This document shows positions 26,944 to 35,907 of a DNA stretch of 64,000 nt, in pieces. The DNA lies in assembly GCF_038006045.1 (NCBI RefSeq), contig NZ_JBBOUK010000001.1, positions 2,273,001-2,337,000 of the forward strand, read 5' to 3'. This stretch comes from Exiguobacterium sp. FSL W8-0210 (lineage in GTDB: Bacteria; Bacillota; Bacilli; Exiguobacteriales; Exiguobacteriaceae). The position numbers were made by a program, and so were the translations under genes. Position 1 is the stretch's first letter. Every line of letters begins with the position of its first letter. Under the pieces are notes generated by a model. It did no database searches. It was given only the letters and a program-made list of their open reading frames with translations, and was not told the origin of the DNA.

Positions 26944-27741
26944 TCACTCTTTCGGCTGCTTGTTTTTCGCAAGGACGAAGACCGGCTCCAGATTGCCCTC
27001 TTCATATAAGAATGGCAGTGCCGTGACCGGTACACGACCGTTCGAAAAGAAGTCAAACATCAGTTGCTGTAAGACATCATATCCGGCGTCATTCCGAATA
27101 TCAGCGAAAATCAGGACATCCTGATGCGGAATTCCGACTGCGAATTCTCCTTCGATTTGCGCCGCATAATCTGCTAATAACGTCTTGTTCAAAACACGAC
27201 TCGCCTCATATCCGTCGCCGAGACTCAAGAAATAAAAGATATTCCCTGCGACTTCGTCTTGTTTAAATGGCGCTTCAAGCGATTTCACATTAAAACGCGC
27301 TGCTTCTGATAACTGTTCAGCTGTCCATTCAGCAGACGCCAGTAACTCCTCATCAATCAAACGATACGTCGCTCCTAAATCGAGTGCATACATGATTTTC
27401 GTCTCGCCCGTATGTGGTGTACTGACAAGCGTCTTCCCTTCTTTTGTCGTATCGGCAAACGATTTAGCACGAATGACAGGAAAGATTTTTTGCTCTTGTC
27501 CAACGAGTGAGATTTGATCCGTTTGTCCGAGTACAGCACGGATATATTCGATCGTCTCTTCGACTGCGATGACACCTCTTCGTTTTGCTTTTGCGACAAG
27601 CGGATTCAATCCGACATCAACGCCTGATTTATCGTGCTTTCGCTCAATTCGTAATACAGACTTTTCACGATCGAAATATGTCGCGTACCCTTCTTCTTCA
27701 AATGTTTGTGTCATCATTCTTCGGATTTGTTGTAGTTCCAT
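26944..27741 (-). CDS. ytpQ: DUF1444 protein YtpQ
   Basis: A 265-residue cytosolic protein of the DUF1444 (UPF0354) family, found beside ytpP and ytpR in Bacillales. No catalytic motif is recognised; the sequence is amphipathic and without membrane segments. ATG 27741 follows AGAAAGGATG. It is separated from ytpP upstream by a hairpin and followed by ytpR after 53 bp, so it probably co-transcribes with ytpR. Confidence 0.9.
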   Translation of the reverse strand: MELQQIRRMMTQTFEEEGYATYFDREKSVLRIERKHDKSGVDVGLNPLVAKAKRRGVIAVEETIEYIRAVLGQTDQISLVGQEQKIFPVIRAKSFADTTKEGKTLVSTPHTGETKIMYALDLGATYRLIDEELLASAEWTAEQLSEAARFNVKSLEAPFKQDEVAGNIFYFLSLGDGYEASRVLNKTLLADYAAQIEGEFAVGIPHQDVLIFADIRNDAGYDVLQQLMFDFFSNGRVPVTALPFLYEEGNLEPVFVLAKNKQPKE

Positions 27742-27767
27742 TCGAATTCATCCTTTCTATCATGAAA

Positions 27768-27794
27768 AAAAGCGAGTCAGCGCTCGCTTTTTTC
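27768..27794 (-). terminator. Hairpin between ytpP and ytpQ
   Basis: AAAAAGCGAG TCAG CGCTCGCTTTTTT; a strong stem with a T run on both strands, so ytpP may be mostly monocistronic. Confidence 0.8.
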
Positions 27795-28103
27795 TTAAAC
27801 CGTCTCTAAAAATGCTGTCACCTGTTCTGGTGTCTTCCGCTCTTTCCCGACATAACGCCCTGTCTCTTCACCATCGCGGAATGCAACAAAACTCGGAATT
27901 CCGAAGATGTCCATTTCCTGGGCAATTTCAATATGATCGTCGCGATCGACGTAGTAAAACTCGAAGCCGTTAAATGTTTGCTCGATTTCCGGCATGAACG
28001 GATCTAAGAAGCGGCAATCCGGGCACCAGTTTGCTGAGAATAAAAAGACGGCATTTCCTTGTTTTGCTGTATCGAATTCTTGTTTGGATTGTAATGTTTT
28101 CAT
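27795..28103 (-). CDS. ytpP: Thioredoxin-family protein YtpP
   Basis: A 102-residue thioredoxin fold with a WCPDC active site (C27, C30) rather than WCGPC. The cis-proline region is IFGIPSFVAFRDG. Such proteins exchange disulfides in the cytosol; partner unknown. The start follows AAGGAGG. Located upstream of ytpQ as in B. subtilis. Confidence 0.94.
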   Translation of the reverse strand: MKTLQSKQEFDTAKQGNAVFLFSANWCPDCRFLDPFMPEIEQTFNGFEFYYVDRDDHIEIAQEMDIFGIPSFVAFRDGEETGRYVGKERKTPEQVTAFLETV

Positions 28104-28229
28104 GATGATTTCCTCCTTTGATTTCCCTAGAAGTCATTGCCCTCATCATAGCATATTCAATTGTGGCTGTGCGTTTTCGTGCTTGGTTTGCTATACTGCA
28201 ACTAGAAAACACCTGGAAAGGACTTCACT

Positions 28230-28520
28230 ATGGCAGATCAACCAATCAAACATCCGTTCGAACGCTTCGTCGGCTTCGTTGGCATGACGAGTTGTTTACG
28301 TTACGGCTATTCCTTCATTGATTCTGAACGAAGCTTACCCGAAATCTTTTTGTATTTGGTCGTCGGTTTTGCGATCATCATTTTACTCGAAGCACTCGGA
28401 AAACGACTCGCTCGAAAATTGCCTGTCGTACGTATGCGGTATTTGACTCCGCTTTACCTCATTTACCTCTACGTTTTCTTTACAAGTTTTTATTCAAGTT
28501 CATTCGGATTCTCTTTATGA
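28230..28520 (+). CDS. Small hypothetical membrane protein
   Basis: A 96-residue protein with two hydrophobic segments (LPEIFLYLVVGFAIIILLEAL and LTPLYLIYLYVFFTSFYSSS) separated by a basic loop (KRLARKLPVVRMR). I do not recognise a family. ATG 28230 follows GGAAAGGAC at a good spacing, and codon use matches its neighbours, so it is probably real. Divergent from ytpP and convergent with the PTS-like gene, sharing a long hairpin with it. Confidence 0.7.
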   Translation: MADQPIKHPFERFVGFVGMTSCLRYGYSFIDSERSLPEIFLYLVVGFAIIILLEALGKRLARKLPVVRMRYLTPLYLIYLYVFFTSFYSSSFGFSL

Positions 28521-28599
28521 AAAAAGCTGATTCAAAAAGTCATATGCTTGTTCGTCCACCATCCGGTCAAACAGGCGTATCCTTTAGAATCAGCTTTTT
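28521..28599. terminator. Long-loop inverted repeat between convergent genes
   Basis: Arms AAAAAGCTGATTC (28521-28533) and GAATCAGCTTTTT (28587-28599) are exact complements. The 53-nt interior contains a second imperfect pair (CATATGCTTGTTCG with CAAACAGGCGTAT), so the whole may fold as one extended hairpin. Confidence 0.65.
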
Positions 28600-28603
28600 G
28601 TAT

Positions 28604-29617
28604 TTAATATTCGATTTTTAAATCGCCATCTTGAATCCGACCGAGACGTCGTAATATGCGATAAATGAAATAACTGATGATGCCGGGCGCAAGGAAACAG
28701 AGGACAGCGACTGCGAGGTAATACTCCATTTCGAACCCCATCGTCTTTAATAACATCAATGGACCAACAAATCCGCTCGTACCCATACCAGAACCTTCCG
28801 GGTTACTCTCAAGCATTAACAAAACAGTCGCAAATGGCGCTAGTATAGCACCGGCTACAGTCGGCGGTAGAAGAATCCAAGGATTTCGAATGATATTTCC
28901 TACTTGTAACATCGATGTTCCAATCCCTTGAGCAACCACACCACCGATTCCGTTATCACGATAACTGATGACGCCAAATCCAATCATCTGTGCCGCACAA
29001 CCGATCGTCGCCGCCCCTGCAGCAAGTCCATCCAAACCAAGCATAATTCCAAGCGCAGCACTCGAAATCGGCGCTGTCAATGCAAGACCCATGACGGTAG
29101 CAACGAAAATCCCCATGAATAATGGTTCGCGTTCCGTTCCCCAATGAATCAACTCACCGAGATCCGTCATGCCTTTTCCAATCCACTTTCCTGCGTAACG
29201 TCCGGCAACGAATCCGGCTAGTAACGTAACGAACGGCGTCAATAGAATATCGAGTCTCGTCGTCTTTGAAACGAGTTTTCCGACCTCTGTCGCTAGAAGC
29301 GTTGCAATGTAACTACCTGCTGGTCCTCCTGCTTCATATCCGAACGCACCAACGGCAACTGCTGCGAACAAGATAAGCGGTGGTGCCTCAAGCGCAAACG
29401 CTACAGCCACACCGATTGCTGGCCCGGTCAGTGCGATTGCCTGCTCTCCTAACTGAATGAGAAACTTCGCCTCTACACCACGATCGACCAGTCCTTCACC
29501 AATCGTTCGGATGATGAGACCCATGATCAACGAACTAAACAAACCAAGTGCCATATAACTTAATACGGTGATGAAATATACTTTAGGGCTAAGTGAGATC
29601 CCTTTTTGTTTGAACAT
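28604..29617 (-). CDS. PTS IIC-like membrane permease (EIIC_2 family)
   Basis: A 337-residue, very hydrophobic protein with eight to ten predicted transmembrane segments and glycine-rich loops (GAFGYEAGGPAGSYIATLL, GIGGVVAQGIGTSMLQVGN). It resembles the PTS_EIIC_2 family of sugar-permease-like proteins. No IIA or IIB phosphorylation domain is attached or adjacent, so transport by phosphorylation is not shown and the substrate is unknown. ATG 29617 follows AAAAGGACG. Confidence 0.8.
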   Translation of the reverse strand: MFKQKGISLSPKVYFITVLSYMALGLFSSLIMGLIIRTIGEGLVDRGVEAKFLIQLGEQAIALTGPAIGVAVAFALEAPPLILFAAVAVGAFGYEAGGPAGSYIATLLATEVGKLVSKTTRLDILLTPFVTLLAGFVAGRYAGKWIGKGMTDLGELIHWGTEREPLFMGIFVATVMGLALTAPISSAALGIMLGLDGLAAGAATIGCAAQMIGFGVISYRDNGIGGVVAQGIGTSMLQVGNIIRNPWILLPPTVAGAILAPFATVLLMLESNPEGSGMGTSGFVGPLMLLKTMGFEMEYYLAVAVLCFLAPGIISYFIYRILRRLGRIQDGDLKIEY

Positions 29618-29736
29618 CTTGTCACGTCCTTTTCTTAACATCGCGTATCATTATATCAAATCTCCTTTCTATCCGACTACATTGTTTTTCCAACTGACAA
29701 GACAGTTTATGCTTACGCCGTTCTTATTAAACAAAA

Positions 29737-29766
29737 ACAGACAGCGGATTCATATCCACTGTCTGT
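29737..29766 (-). terminator. Terminator after the M42 peptidase gene
   Basis: ACAGACAGCGGA / TCCACTGTCTGT stem; minus strand continues TTTTGTTT. Confidence 0.8.
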
Positions 29767-29774
29767 CATGTCAT

Positions 29775-30845
29775 TCACTTGACTTGTAGCGTCGCGAGCG
29801 TCGTCGTATCGAGGTTCGTGACGAGTTTCCGAAGCAATTCCTTCGCCGCATCATAATCATCTGTATGCATGATCGATGCATGCGTATGGATGTAGCGTGC
29901 TGGTAATCCAACGACTGTTGTAGGAATCCCATTATTCGAACGATGGATGACACCACCATCGGTCCCACCTGCACCGACATAATATTGATACGGAATCTTG
30001 TTCGATTCTGCCGTATCGAGGACGTAATCCGTCATCTCTTTTGAGAGGATCATGACACTGTCTTTAATTCGAAGCAACGGTCCTTGTCCGAGTTGACCGA
30101 ATTCCGTTTTGTCTCCTGATGCATCATTGGCAGGAGAAGCGTCGACGACGAACGCGACGTCGGGATCGATGAGTGCCGTCGCTGTTTGCGCACCGCGCAA
30201 TCCAACTTCTTCTTGAACCGTTGCACCCGAGAACAAAATGTTCGGATGATCCGCCGCTGTCGTCTCTTCCAACAATTCAATCGCCATTCCGACACCATAG
30301 CGGTTATCCCATGCTTTCGCCATGATCTTCTTCGGATTCGCCATCGGTGTGAACGGGAAGAATGGTACGGCAGGAATACCTGGACGTACTCCAAACGATT
30401 CTGCCTCTTCTTTTGAGTCTGCACCGATATCGATGAACATGTCTTTGATCGCCATTGGCTTATTGCGCACTTCTTCTGTCAATAAGTGTGGTGGAATCGA
30501 TGCGATGACACCAGGGATGACACCGTTGTCCGTACAGATCGAGAAGCGTTGCGCAAGCAACACTTGGCTCCACCAGCCACCGAGCGGTTGAATCCGCAAC
30601 ATTCCGTTCTTCGTGATTTGCGTCACCATGAATGCCACTTCGTCCATGTGCCCGGCAACCATGACTTTCGGTCCTGTCGCATCGCCTGTTCGTTTTCCGA
30701 AAATCGAACCAAGTCCATCCGTAACGATCTCATCCGTGACAGGTGTGATGCGCTCGCGAACGAACTGACGAACGTCGTGCTCAAACCCCGGTGCCCCATT
30801 CAATTCCGTCAGTGTTCGAAATAACTCTCTCGTTTTTTCATTCAT
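29775..30845 (-). CDS. ytoP: M42-family metallo-aminopeptidase (YtoP-like)
   Basis: A 356-residue cocatalytic di-metal aminopeptidase of the glutamyl aminopeptidase/PepA type, usually a large tetrahedral cytosolic complex. Metal and catalytic residues lie in [35 protein letters not shown] and [10 protein letters not shown] 30845 follows AGGAGG with an 8-nt gap. Placed between ytpP and ytzB, as in Bacillus. Confidence 0.95.
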   Translation of the reverse strand: MNEKTRELFRTLTELNGAPGFEHDVRQFVRERITPVTDEIVTDGLGSIFGKRTGDATGPKVMVAGHMDEVAFMVTQITKNGMLRIQPLGGWWSQVLLAQRFSICTDNGVIPGVIASIPPHLLTEEVRNKPMAIKDMFIDIGADSKEEAESFGVRPGIPAVPFFPFTPMANPKKIMAKAWDNRYGVGMAIELLEETTAADHPNILFSGATVQEEVGLRGAQTATALIDPDVAFVVDASPANDASGDKTEFGQLGQGPLLRIKDSVMILSKEMTDYVLDTAESNKIPYQYYVGAGGTDGGVIHRSNNGIPTTVVGLPARYIHTHASIMHTDDYDAAKELLRKLVTNLDTTTLATLQVK

Positions 30846-30964
30846 ATGTATCGCCTCCTGCTTCTCATTATACAAAAAATTGCTTCTATCACTTAACCTT
30901 TTGTTTCTCTCTGAACGAATTATTTGGTACAGTAGGAATAGAACCTGTAAGGAGGGGAATTTTA

Positions 30965-31267
30965 ATGAAAAAACGCTATTGGATTATCGGATTGGCAGCA
31001 GCTGTCGTCGCCGCTTTCGCAGTGAAGAAAGCCGTTGATAACAAACAACTTTCTGCCGAGGAAGCGCTCGAAATCACGAAACGCACATTTTCAGCAAAAG
31101 GACGTGTCCAAGGTGCATGGATCTCTGCAACACCAGAGGCTTACGCATATGAGTCACGTGACTACCAAAGCTACAAAGGTGGCATCTCGGTCCTTGAAGG
31201 TGATGACGAAAAAACGTATCAATTCACAGTTGATGCCGAAACTGGCGCTTTACTCGAATACGCTTAA
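30965..31267 (+). CDS. ytzB: PepSY-domain protein YtzB
   Basis: A 100-residue protein with one N-terminal membrane anchor ([19 protein letters not shown]) and a small PepSY-like domain ([15 protein letters not shown]). PepSY domains are thought to inhibit proteases or act as chaperones; the role here is unknown. ATG 30965 follows AAGGAGGGG. Divergent from ytoP. Confidence 0.85.
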   Translation: MKKRYWIIGLAAAVVAAFAVKKAVDNKQLSAEEALEITKRTFSAKGRVQGAWISATPEAYAYESRDYQSYKGGISVLEGDDEKTYQFTVDAETGALLEYA

Positions 31268-31270
31268 TCA

Positions 31271-31306
31271 AAAGACCGTCCTTCGATCGACGAAGTACGG
31301 TCTTTT
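31271..31306 (+). terminator. Terminator after ytzB
   Basis: AAAGACCGT..CTTCG..ACGGTCTTTTTT stem with a T run. Confidence 0.8.
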
Positions 31307-31336
31307 TTCCACGTTCATCTGAAGGGGGTATGATTC

Positions 31337-31693
31337 ATGTCGATTCTTGCTACGCTGTTCGTTATCCTCGTTGCTTTGGAACACTTTTATATTTTAGCAC
31401 TTGAAATGTTCTTTCTTTCTTCCAAAGCGGCTCGTCGAACGTTCGGTTTAACGGACGAAGCTGTTGCATCACAACAAATTCGGACACTTTTTGCGAATCA
31501 AGGCTTATATAATGGATTTTTAGCAGCCGGACTAGTATTTGGTCTGATTCGTCAGGATGTGGCTGTCCAATTGTTCTTTTTAGCGTGCGTCATCATCGCT
31601 GCGCTTTATGGCGCCGTGACTGCCAATCGCTCCATTTTACTCAAACAAGGCTTGCCTGCCATACTTGCTTTCATCTTCGTGTTGCTTGCATGA
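31337..31693 (+). CDS. DUF1304 small membrane protein
   Basis: A 118-residue protein with four predicted transmembrane helices and the family's features EHFYILALEMF near the start and the RTLFANQGLYNGFLA stretch. The function of DUF1304 is unknown. ATG 31337 follows AAGGGGGTATG. A single gene with a terminator on each side. Confidence 0.85.
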   Translation: MSILATLFVILVALEHFYILALEMFFLSSKAARRTFGLTDEAVASQQIRTLFANQGLYNGFLAAGLVFGLIRQDVAVQLFFLACVIIAALYGAVTANRSILLKQGLPAILAFIFVLLA

Positions 31694-31694
31694 G

Positions 31695-31728
31695 AAAAGC
31701 CCCTATCCGATTGGATAGAGGCTTTTTT
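31695..31728. terminator. Terminator between the DUF1304 gene and the convergent membrane-protein gene
   Basis: AAAAGCCCCTATCC / GGATAGAGGCTTTTTT. Confidence 0.85.
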
Positions 31729-31733
31729 CTTAA

Positions 31734-32249
31734 TTAACGCGGGTTGTCGTTGCGTTCGTAGATCGGGTTCATGTATTCCGTCGTCGAGTATAGACGTGGA
31801 ACAACGATGTATAAGATGACTGCTGGTACAGCGATGATCAACAACATCAAGAGCATCGGTAACCAGTAGACGACTTTTTGTTGAAGATTATCCGAGTTAC
31901 CGTCGATGTATTCTTTTACGCCATCAACTTTTGCAGCATCGGCACTCGTCAACAATTTACCGCTATCGGCATTGAAGAAGTGGATTTCACGTTTGATCGT
32001 GATGAAGATGCCGTCACGGACTGTCTCGATGACAGCGATCCCGCCGATGACTTCTTCTCCTTTTTCATTCGTGAACGTCTTCGGATCCTCGATTTCGACC
32101 GAACCTTTTTTATAATCGTAATGCGTCGTTGGTAATTCCTCATTCAATGCTTTCGTCATTTCTGAGGTATCAACCGCAGCAAGTACCGATTGACCGATAC
32201 TTAATGCGAGAAAGAGCGCCGTTACGAAGGCTAAGCTTTTCTGCCACAT
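31734..32249 (-). CDS. Hypothetical exported membrane protein
   Basis: A 171-residue protein with an N-terminal signal-like helix (SLAFVTALFLALSIGQSVLA), an outside part of about 90 residues with charged beta-like stretches (GGIAVIETVRDGIFITIKREIHFF), and one transmembrane helix near the C-terminus (MLLMLLIIAVPAVILYIVV) with a short tail. I do not recognise the family. ATG 32249 is preferred over TTG because AAGGGGG lies 9 nt upstream. Alone between the DUF1304 gene and trmB. Confidence 0.7.
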   Translation of the reverse strand: MWQKSLAFVTALFLALSIGQSVLAAVDTSEMTKALNEELPTTHYDYKKGSVEIEDPKTFTNEKGEEVIGGIAVIETVRDGIFITIKREIHFFNADSGKLLTSADAAKVDGVKEYIDGNSDNLQQKVVYWLPMLLMLLIIAVPAVILYIVVPRLYSTTEYMNPIYERNDNPR

Positions 32250-32365
32250 CCCCAAATTCCCCCTTTACCTATAAGTACAAGTTCTTCAGTCAACAACATT
32301 GTACCAATTAATAAGAAAAAAGTGTGAAAGAAATACCAGGAAAATAAGAAAACTTTTTGTCTAAA

Positions 32366-33007
32366 TTAATTTTGGTACGTTGCTTCCATCCGATAAATCG
32401 GTTGACCCATTGATGAAAAGCGCTCTTCGTACTCTGTCCGGACGTTATCTTCCGGTTCATTCGCATGTAAATCAAGTGACATCCAGTCGAAGCGCATGCC
32501 GTATGCTGACATCGTCATCAAACTCGATTCGAACAACTTCCGATTATCTGTCTTGAAGTGGATTTGACCCTTCGCCGGTAAAATATCTTCATATGTCGAG
32601 AGGAATGTTTTATACGTCAAGCGGCGTTTCGCATGACGTGTCTTTGGCCATGGATCAGAGAAGTTCAAGTACACGCGGGACACTTCGCCTTTTTCAAAGT
32701 AATCACGTAGGTCTTTTGCATCGACCGTCAAGACGCGAACGTTCGATTGTGGTGTTTCGACCAATTTTTGAACGATCGTCACGGCAACGCTTTCGAATAG
32801 TTCGATCGCGATGAAGTTGATATCCGGGTGTTGGTGCGCCATTCCGGTAATGAAAGCTCCCTTCCCTGATCCCACTTCGATGTAGATCGGGTTATCATTC
32901 TTGAACTCGCTAGCCCATGCCCCTTTAAGAGATGCTGGTTCTGCTATATAGATCGAGGATTGTTCCTTCATATAATCCTGCGCCCATGGTTTATGTCGTA
33001 AACGCAC
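32366..33007 (-). CDS. trmB: tRNA (guanine-N7-)-methyltransferase
   Basis: A 213-residue SAM enzyme that makes m7G46 in the variable loop of tRNA. Motifs: YIEVGSGKGAFI (SAM loop), FIAIELFE, and NFSDPWPKTRHAKRRL, the family hallmark. The start is probably GTG 33007, with AAAGGATG upstream. In B. subtilis it is adjacent to ytmP; here a small gene and the als operon lie between. Confidence 0.96.
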   Translation of the reverse strand: MRLRHKPWAQDYMKEQSSIYIAEPASLKGAWASEFKNDNPIYIEVGSGKGAFITGMAHQHPDINFIAIELFESVAVTIVQKLVETPQSNVRVLTVDAKDLRDYFEKGEVSRVYLNFSDPWPKTRHAKRRLTYKTFLSTYEDILPAKGQIHFKTDNRKLFESSLMTMSAYGMRFDWMSLDLHANEPEDNVRTEYEERFSSMGQPIYRMEATYQN

Positions 33008-33183
33008 TATCGTTCATCCTTTCCAAACTTAAATTATCCGCAGATAAGTTTATCATGATTCGGGTAATTATATAAGAACTTCTTCGTTTCCTATCGAAGA
33101 ATGTTCAGCAGTTCGTCACTTGAGAAATAGTGAGCATTCTAATACACTTAAGGTACGTAAGAACCGAAAAGGAGGGCTATACT

Positions 33184-33285
33184 GTGGATGATTTCTTGAT
33201 TAGTTGGGCATCTCCCATCGTTCTCGTCTTGGGAATCACTGCTTTGTTCGTCTGGGCGACTTTCGGAAAAGTCGACGTCGAATAA
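33184..33285 (+). CDS. 33-residue small membrane protein, CydS-like
   Basis: A GTG-started ORF of 33 codons behind a near-perfect AAAGGAGG (8-nt gap): MDDFLISWASPIVLVLGITALF then a polar end (FGKVDVE). One transmembrane helix. Length, the FLI..A.P start and the DV.E end resemble CydS, the small third subunit of Bacillales cytochrome bd oxidase, usually encoded just after cydAB. No cydA or cydB is in this window. The call rests on my memory of CydS sequences. A strong terminator follows, so this is a monocistronic gene. Confidence 0.6.
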   Translation: MDDFLISWASPIVLVLGITALFVWATFGKVDVE

Positions 33286-33293
33286 GGGCAATC

Positions 33294-33330
33294 TCTGTAC
33301 CTTGTGTAATCATACACAAGGTACTTTTTT
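33294..33330 (+). terminator. Terminator after the CydS-like gene
   Basis: GTACCTTGTGTA ATCA TACACAAGGTAC followed by seven T. Confidence 0.92.
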
Positions 33331-33351
33331 TATTTTCTCAATGATTTTAGG

Positions 33352-33380
33352 TTGGTTTTACCATGAAACAGATGTATACT
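33352..33380 (+). promoter_or_regulatory. Sigma-A promoter of alsSD
   Basis: TTGGTT (33352-33357), 17-bp spacer, TATACT (33375-33380), 68 nt before alsS. Confidence 0.6.
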
Positions 33381-33448
33381 TTTTTTGAAACAGATAATTT
33401 ATTACAGCTATCGAACACCAAAAAACGTTGGTAAAAAGGAGAATTGTA

Positions 33449-35140
33449 ATGAACGAAAATAAAAACAGTGATTCAAAAGAATTAGTACAGAAGAAAACAG
33501 GTGCGGATCTCGTCGTCGATTCACTCATCGAGCAAGGTGTAGATTACATCTTCGGTATTCCCGGCGCCAAAATCGATTCCGTCTTCAATGTGTTACAGGA
33601 CCGGGGACCTGAACTCATTGTTGCACGCCACGAACAAAACGCTGCCTTCATGGCTCAAGCCATCGGACGCTTGACGGACAAACCGGGTGTCGTCCTTGTG
33701 ACATCTGGTCCTGGGGCATCAAATTTAGCGACTGGTCTTGTGACGGCGAACTCTGAAGGTGACCCTGTTGTCGCAATTGCCGGAGCTGTCACACGGGCCG
33801 ATCGTTTAAAACGAACACATCAGTCCATGGACAATCAGGCACTTTTTACACCGATTACGAACTTTAGTGCTGAAGTGCAAGATGCCGACAACATTCCAGA
33901 AGTATTATCGAATGCTTTCCGAACAGCTGAAACGACAGCTGGAGCTGCTTTCGTCAGTATCCCGCAAGACGTCGGGCTAAGCGAAGCGAACGTCACGGCG
34001 TTCCGTGCGGTCGAAGCACCAAAGCTTGGTGTTGCACCAGAAGCATGGGTCGATGAAACAGCCCGTCTGATTCAAGAGGCAAAACTCCCTGTCTTGTTAC
34101 TCGGTATGCGCGCGAGTCAGCCAGACGTCGTACATTCGATTCGTTCGTTACTCAAAAACGTCTCGATTCCTGTTGTTCAGACATTCCAAGCGGCCGGCAC
34201 GTTATCACGAGAGCTTGAATCGAATTTCTACGGACGTGTTGGATTGTTCCGTAACCAGCCGGGAGATGCATTACTTGCAGAAGCGGATCTCGTTCTCTCG
34301 ATCGGATATGACCCAATCGGTTATGACCCGAAATTCTGGAACCAACCAACGCACGACCGGACGCTTGTTCACATCGATCAAATGCGTGCTGAAATCGATC
34401 ATTTCTATCGTCCAGATCATGAGCTTGTCGGTGATATGGCGAAAACCGTCGATGCGATCGCTGAACGCCTACGACCACTCACATTACCTGAAAGCTCTGT
34501 TCAGTTCCTTGAAGGATTACATCAACGTCTTGTCGATCGCGATGTTCCTCCTGTCGCGGATTCTTCATTGACGCATCCACTTTATTTCATGAAGACGTTG
34601 CGTGAAAAAATTGCGGACGATGTCACCGTCACGGTCGATGTCGGCTCACACTATATTTGGATGGCACGTCACTTCCGTTCGTACGAACCGCGCCACCTCC
34701 TCTTTAGTAACGGGATGCAAACGCTCGGCGTCGCACTTCCATGGGCAATCGCAGCTACACTCGTTCGTCCTGGAAAGAAAGCTGTCTCGATTTCAGGTGA
34801 CGGCGGATTCCTCTTCTCTGCAATGGAACTTGAGACAGCTGTCCGTTTGAACTCACCACTCGTCCACTTCGTCTGGCGCGACAGCGGATTCGATATGGTC
34901 GCGTTCCAACAAGAGATGAAATACAAACGGAAATCCGGTACGTCATTTGGTGACGTCGATCTCGTCAAATACGCGGAAAGCTTCGGAGCAAAAGGACTCC
35001 GCGTCAATCATCCTTCGGAACTCGCAGCAATCATGGATGAAGCACTCGCGACAGACGGTCCCGTCATTGTCGATGTGCCGATCGATTACCGTGACAACAT
35101 CGCGCTCGGAGAACAAGTTCATCTCGATCAATTGAACTAA
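33449..35140 (+). CDS. alsS: Catabolic acetolactate synthase
   Basis: A 563-residue thiamine-diphosphate enzyme that condenses two pyruvates to 2-acetolactate. The N-terminal domain has the catalytic Glu in [17 protein letters not shown] and the C-terminal domain the ThDP motif [16 protein letters not shown]. There is no adjacent small regulatory subunit, and alsD follows, so this is the acetoin-forming rather than the valine-pathway enzyme. ATG 33449 follows AAAGGAG; TTG 33428 lies upstream of that site. Confidence 0.96.
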   Translation: MNENKNSDSKELVQKKTGADLVVDSLIEQGVDYIFGIPGAKIDSVFNVLQDRGPELIVARHEQNAAFMAQAIGRLTDKPGVVLVTSGPGASNLATGLVTANSEGDPVVAIAGAVTRADRLKRTHQSMDNQALFTPITNFSAEVQDADNIPEVLSNAFRTAETTAGAAFVSIPQDVGLSEANVTAFRAVEAPKLGVAPEAWVDETARLIQEAKLPVLLLGMRASQPDVVHSIRSLLKNVSIPVVQTFQAAGTLSRELESNFYGRVGLFRNQPGDALLAEADLVLSIGYDPIGYDPKFWNQPTHDRTLVHIDQMRAEIDHFYRPDHELVGDMAKTVDAIAERLRPLTLPESSVQFLEGLHQRLVDRDVPPVADSSLTHPLYFMKTLREKIADDVTVTVDVGSHYIWMARHFRSYEPRHLLFSNGMQTLGVALPWAIAATLVRPGKKAVSISGDGGFLFSAMELETAVRLNSPLVHFVWRDSGFDMVAFQQEMKYKRKSGTSFGDVDLVKYAESFGAKGLRVNHPSELAAIMDEALATDGPVIVDVPIDYRDNIALGEQVHLDQLN

Positions 35141-35151
35141 GGAGGATTCAC

Positions 35152-35865
35152 ATGGCACACGATAAAACACTCGTCCAGATTTCAACGATGATGGCACTAC
35201 TTGACGGCGTATTTGAGAGTGAAGTCACGTACGCTTCCGTCCTTGATCAACGTGATTTCGGTATCGGAACGTTTGACCACTTAGACGGTGAGATGATTGG
35301 ATTCGATGGTCAATTCTATCAACTCCGCTCAGATGGTAGTGCTCGACCGCTCCAACCTGAGACGACGACGCCTTTCGCGACATTAACCCGTTTCGAGCCG
35401 GAACAAACTCTGACCGTGACGGAAGAGATGTCAAAAGCGACGTTTGAGCACTGGCTGAACGAACAACTCCCAACGATCAATAGCTTTTATGCTATCCGGA
35501 TTGACGGAACATTCACGGAGGTTCAGACACGCACCGTCGCACGCCAGGAAAAACCATTCGTTCCAATCACGGAAGCTGTCGCTTCTCAAAGCGCTCGTAC
35601 GTTCGAGCACACGGAAGGAACGCTTGCCGGATACTATACACCACGATTCGGTCACGGTATCGCCGTCGCCGGATATCACCTTCATTTCATCGATGCTGCT
35701 CGCGAAGGTGGTGGTCACGTCTTTGACTACACAGTTAAGAACGTCACCGTCTCATTCGAAGAAAAGCCGCAACTTGATTTACGTCTACCGACGACAGCGG
35801 CTTATCGATTGGCAGATCTCGAAAGTCACGATATTGAAAAAGAGATTAAAATCGCAGAAGGTTAA
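35152..35865 (+). CDS. alsD: Alpha-acetolactate decarboxylase
   Basis: A 237-residue zinc enzyme that converts acetolactate to acetoin. The metal-binding histidines are in AGYHLHFIDAAREGGGHVFD, and the preceding Glu-rich strand fits the family. ATG 35152 follows AAGGAGG, 11 bp after alsS, so the two form an operon for overflow metabolism and pH homeostasis. No AlsR-type regulator is adjacent. Confidence 0.97.
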   Translation: MAHDKTLVQISTMMALLDGVFESEVTYASVLDQRDFGIGTFDHLDGEMIGFDGQFYQLRSDGSARPLQPETTTPFATLTRFEPEQTLTVTEEMSKATFEHWLNEQLPTINSFYAIRIDGTFTEVQTRTVARQEKPFVPITEAVASQSARTFEHTEGTLAGYYTPRFGHGIAVAGYHLHFIDAAREGGGHVFDYTVKNVTVSFEEKPQLDLRLPTTAAYRLADLESHDIEKEIKIAEG

Positions 35866-35867
35866 TC

Positions 35868-35907
35868 AAAAAAAGCGTGTCGTTCCCTTTCGGAATGACA
35901 CGCTTTT
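35868..35907. terminator. Bidirectional terminator between alsD and ytmP
   Basis: AAAAAGCGTGTCGTTCC / GGAATGACACGCTTTTT. Confidence 0.88.

Noticed and set aside
33111-33145. Promoter for the CydS-like gene (TAATAC at 33140)
   Set aside because: No -35 box at acceptable spacing; left out of the feature list.
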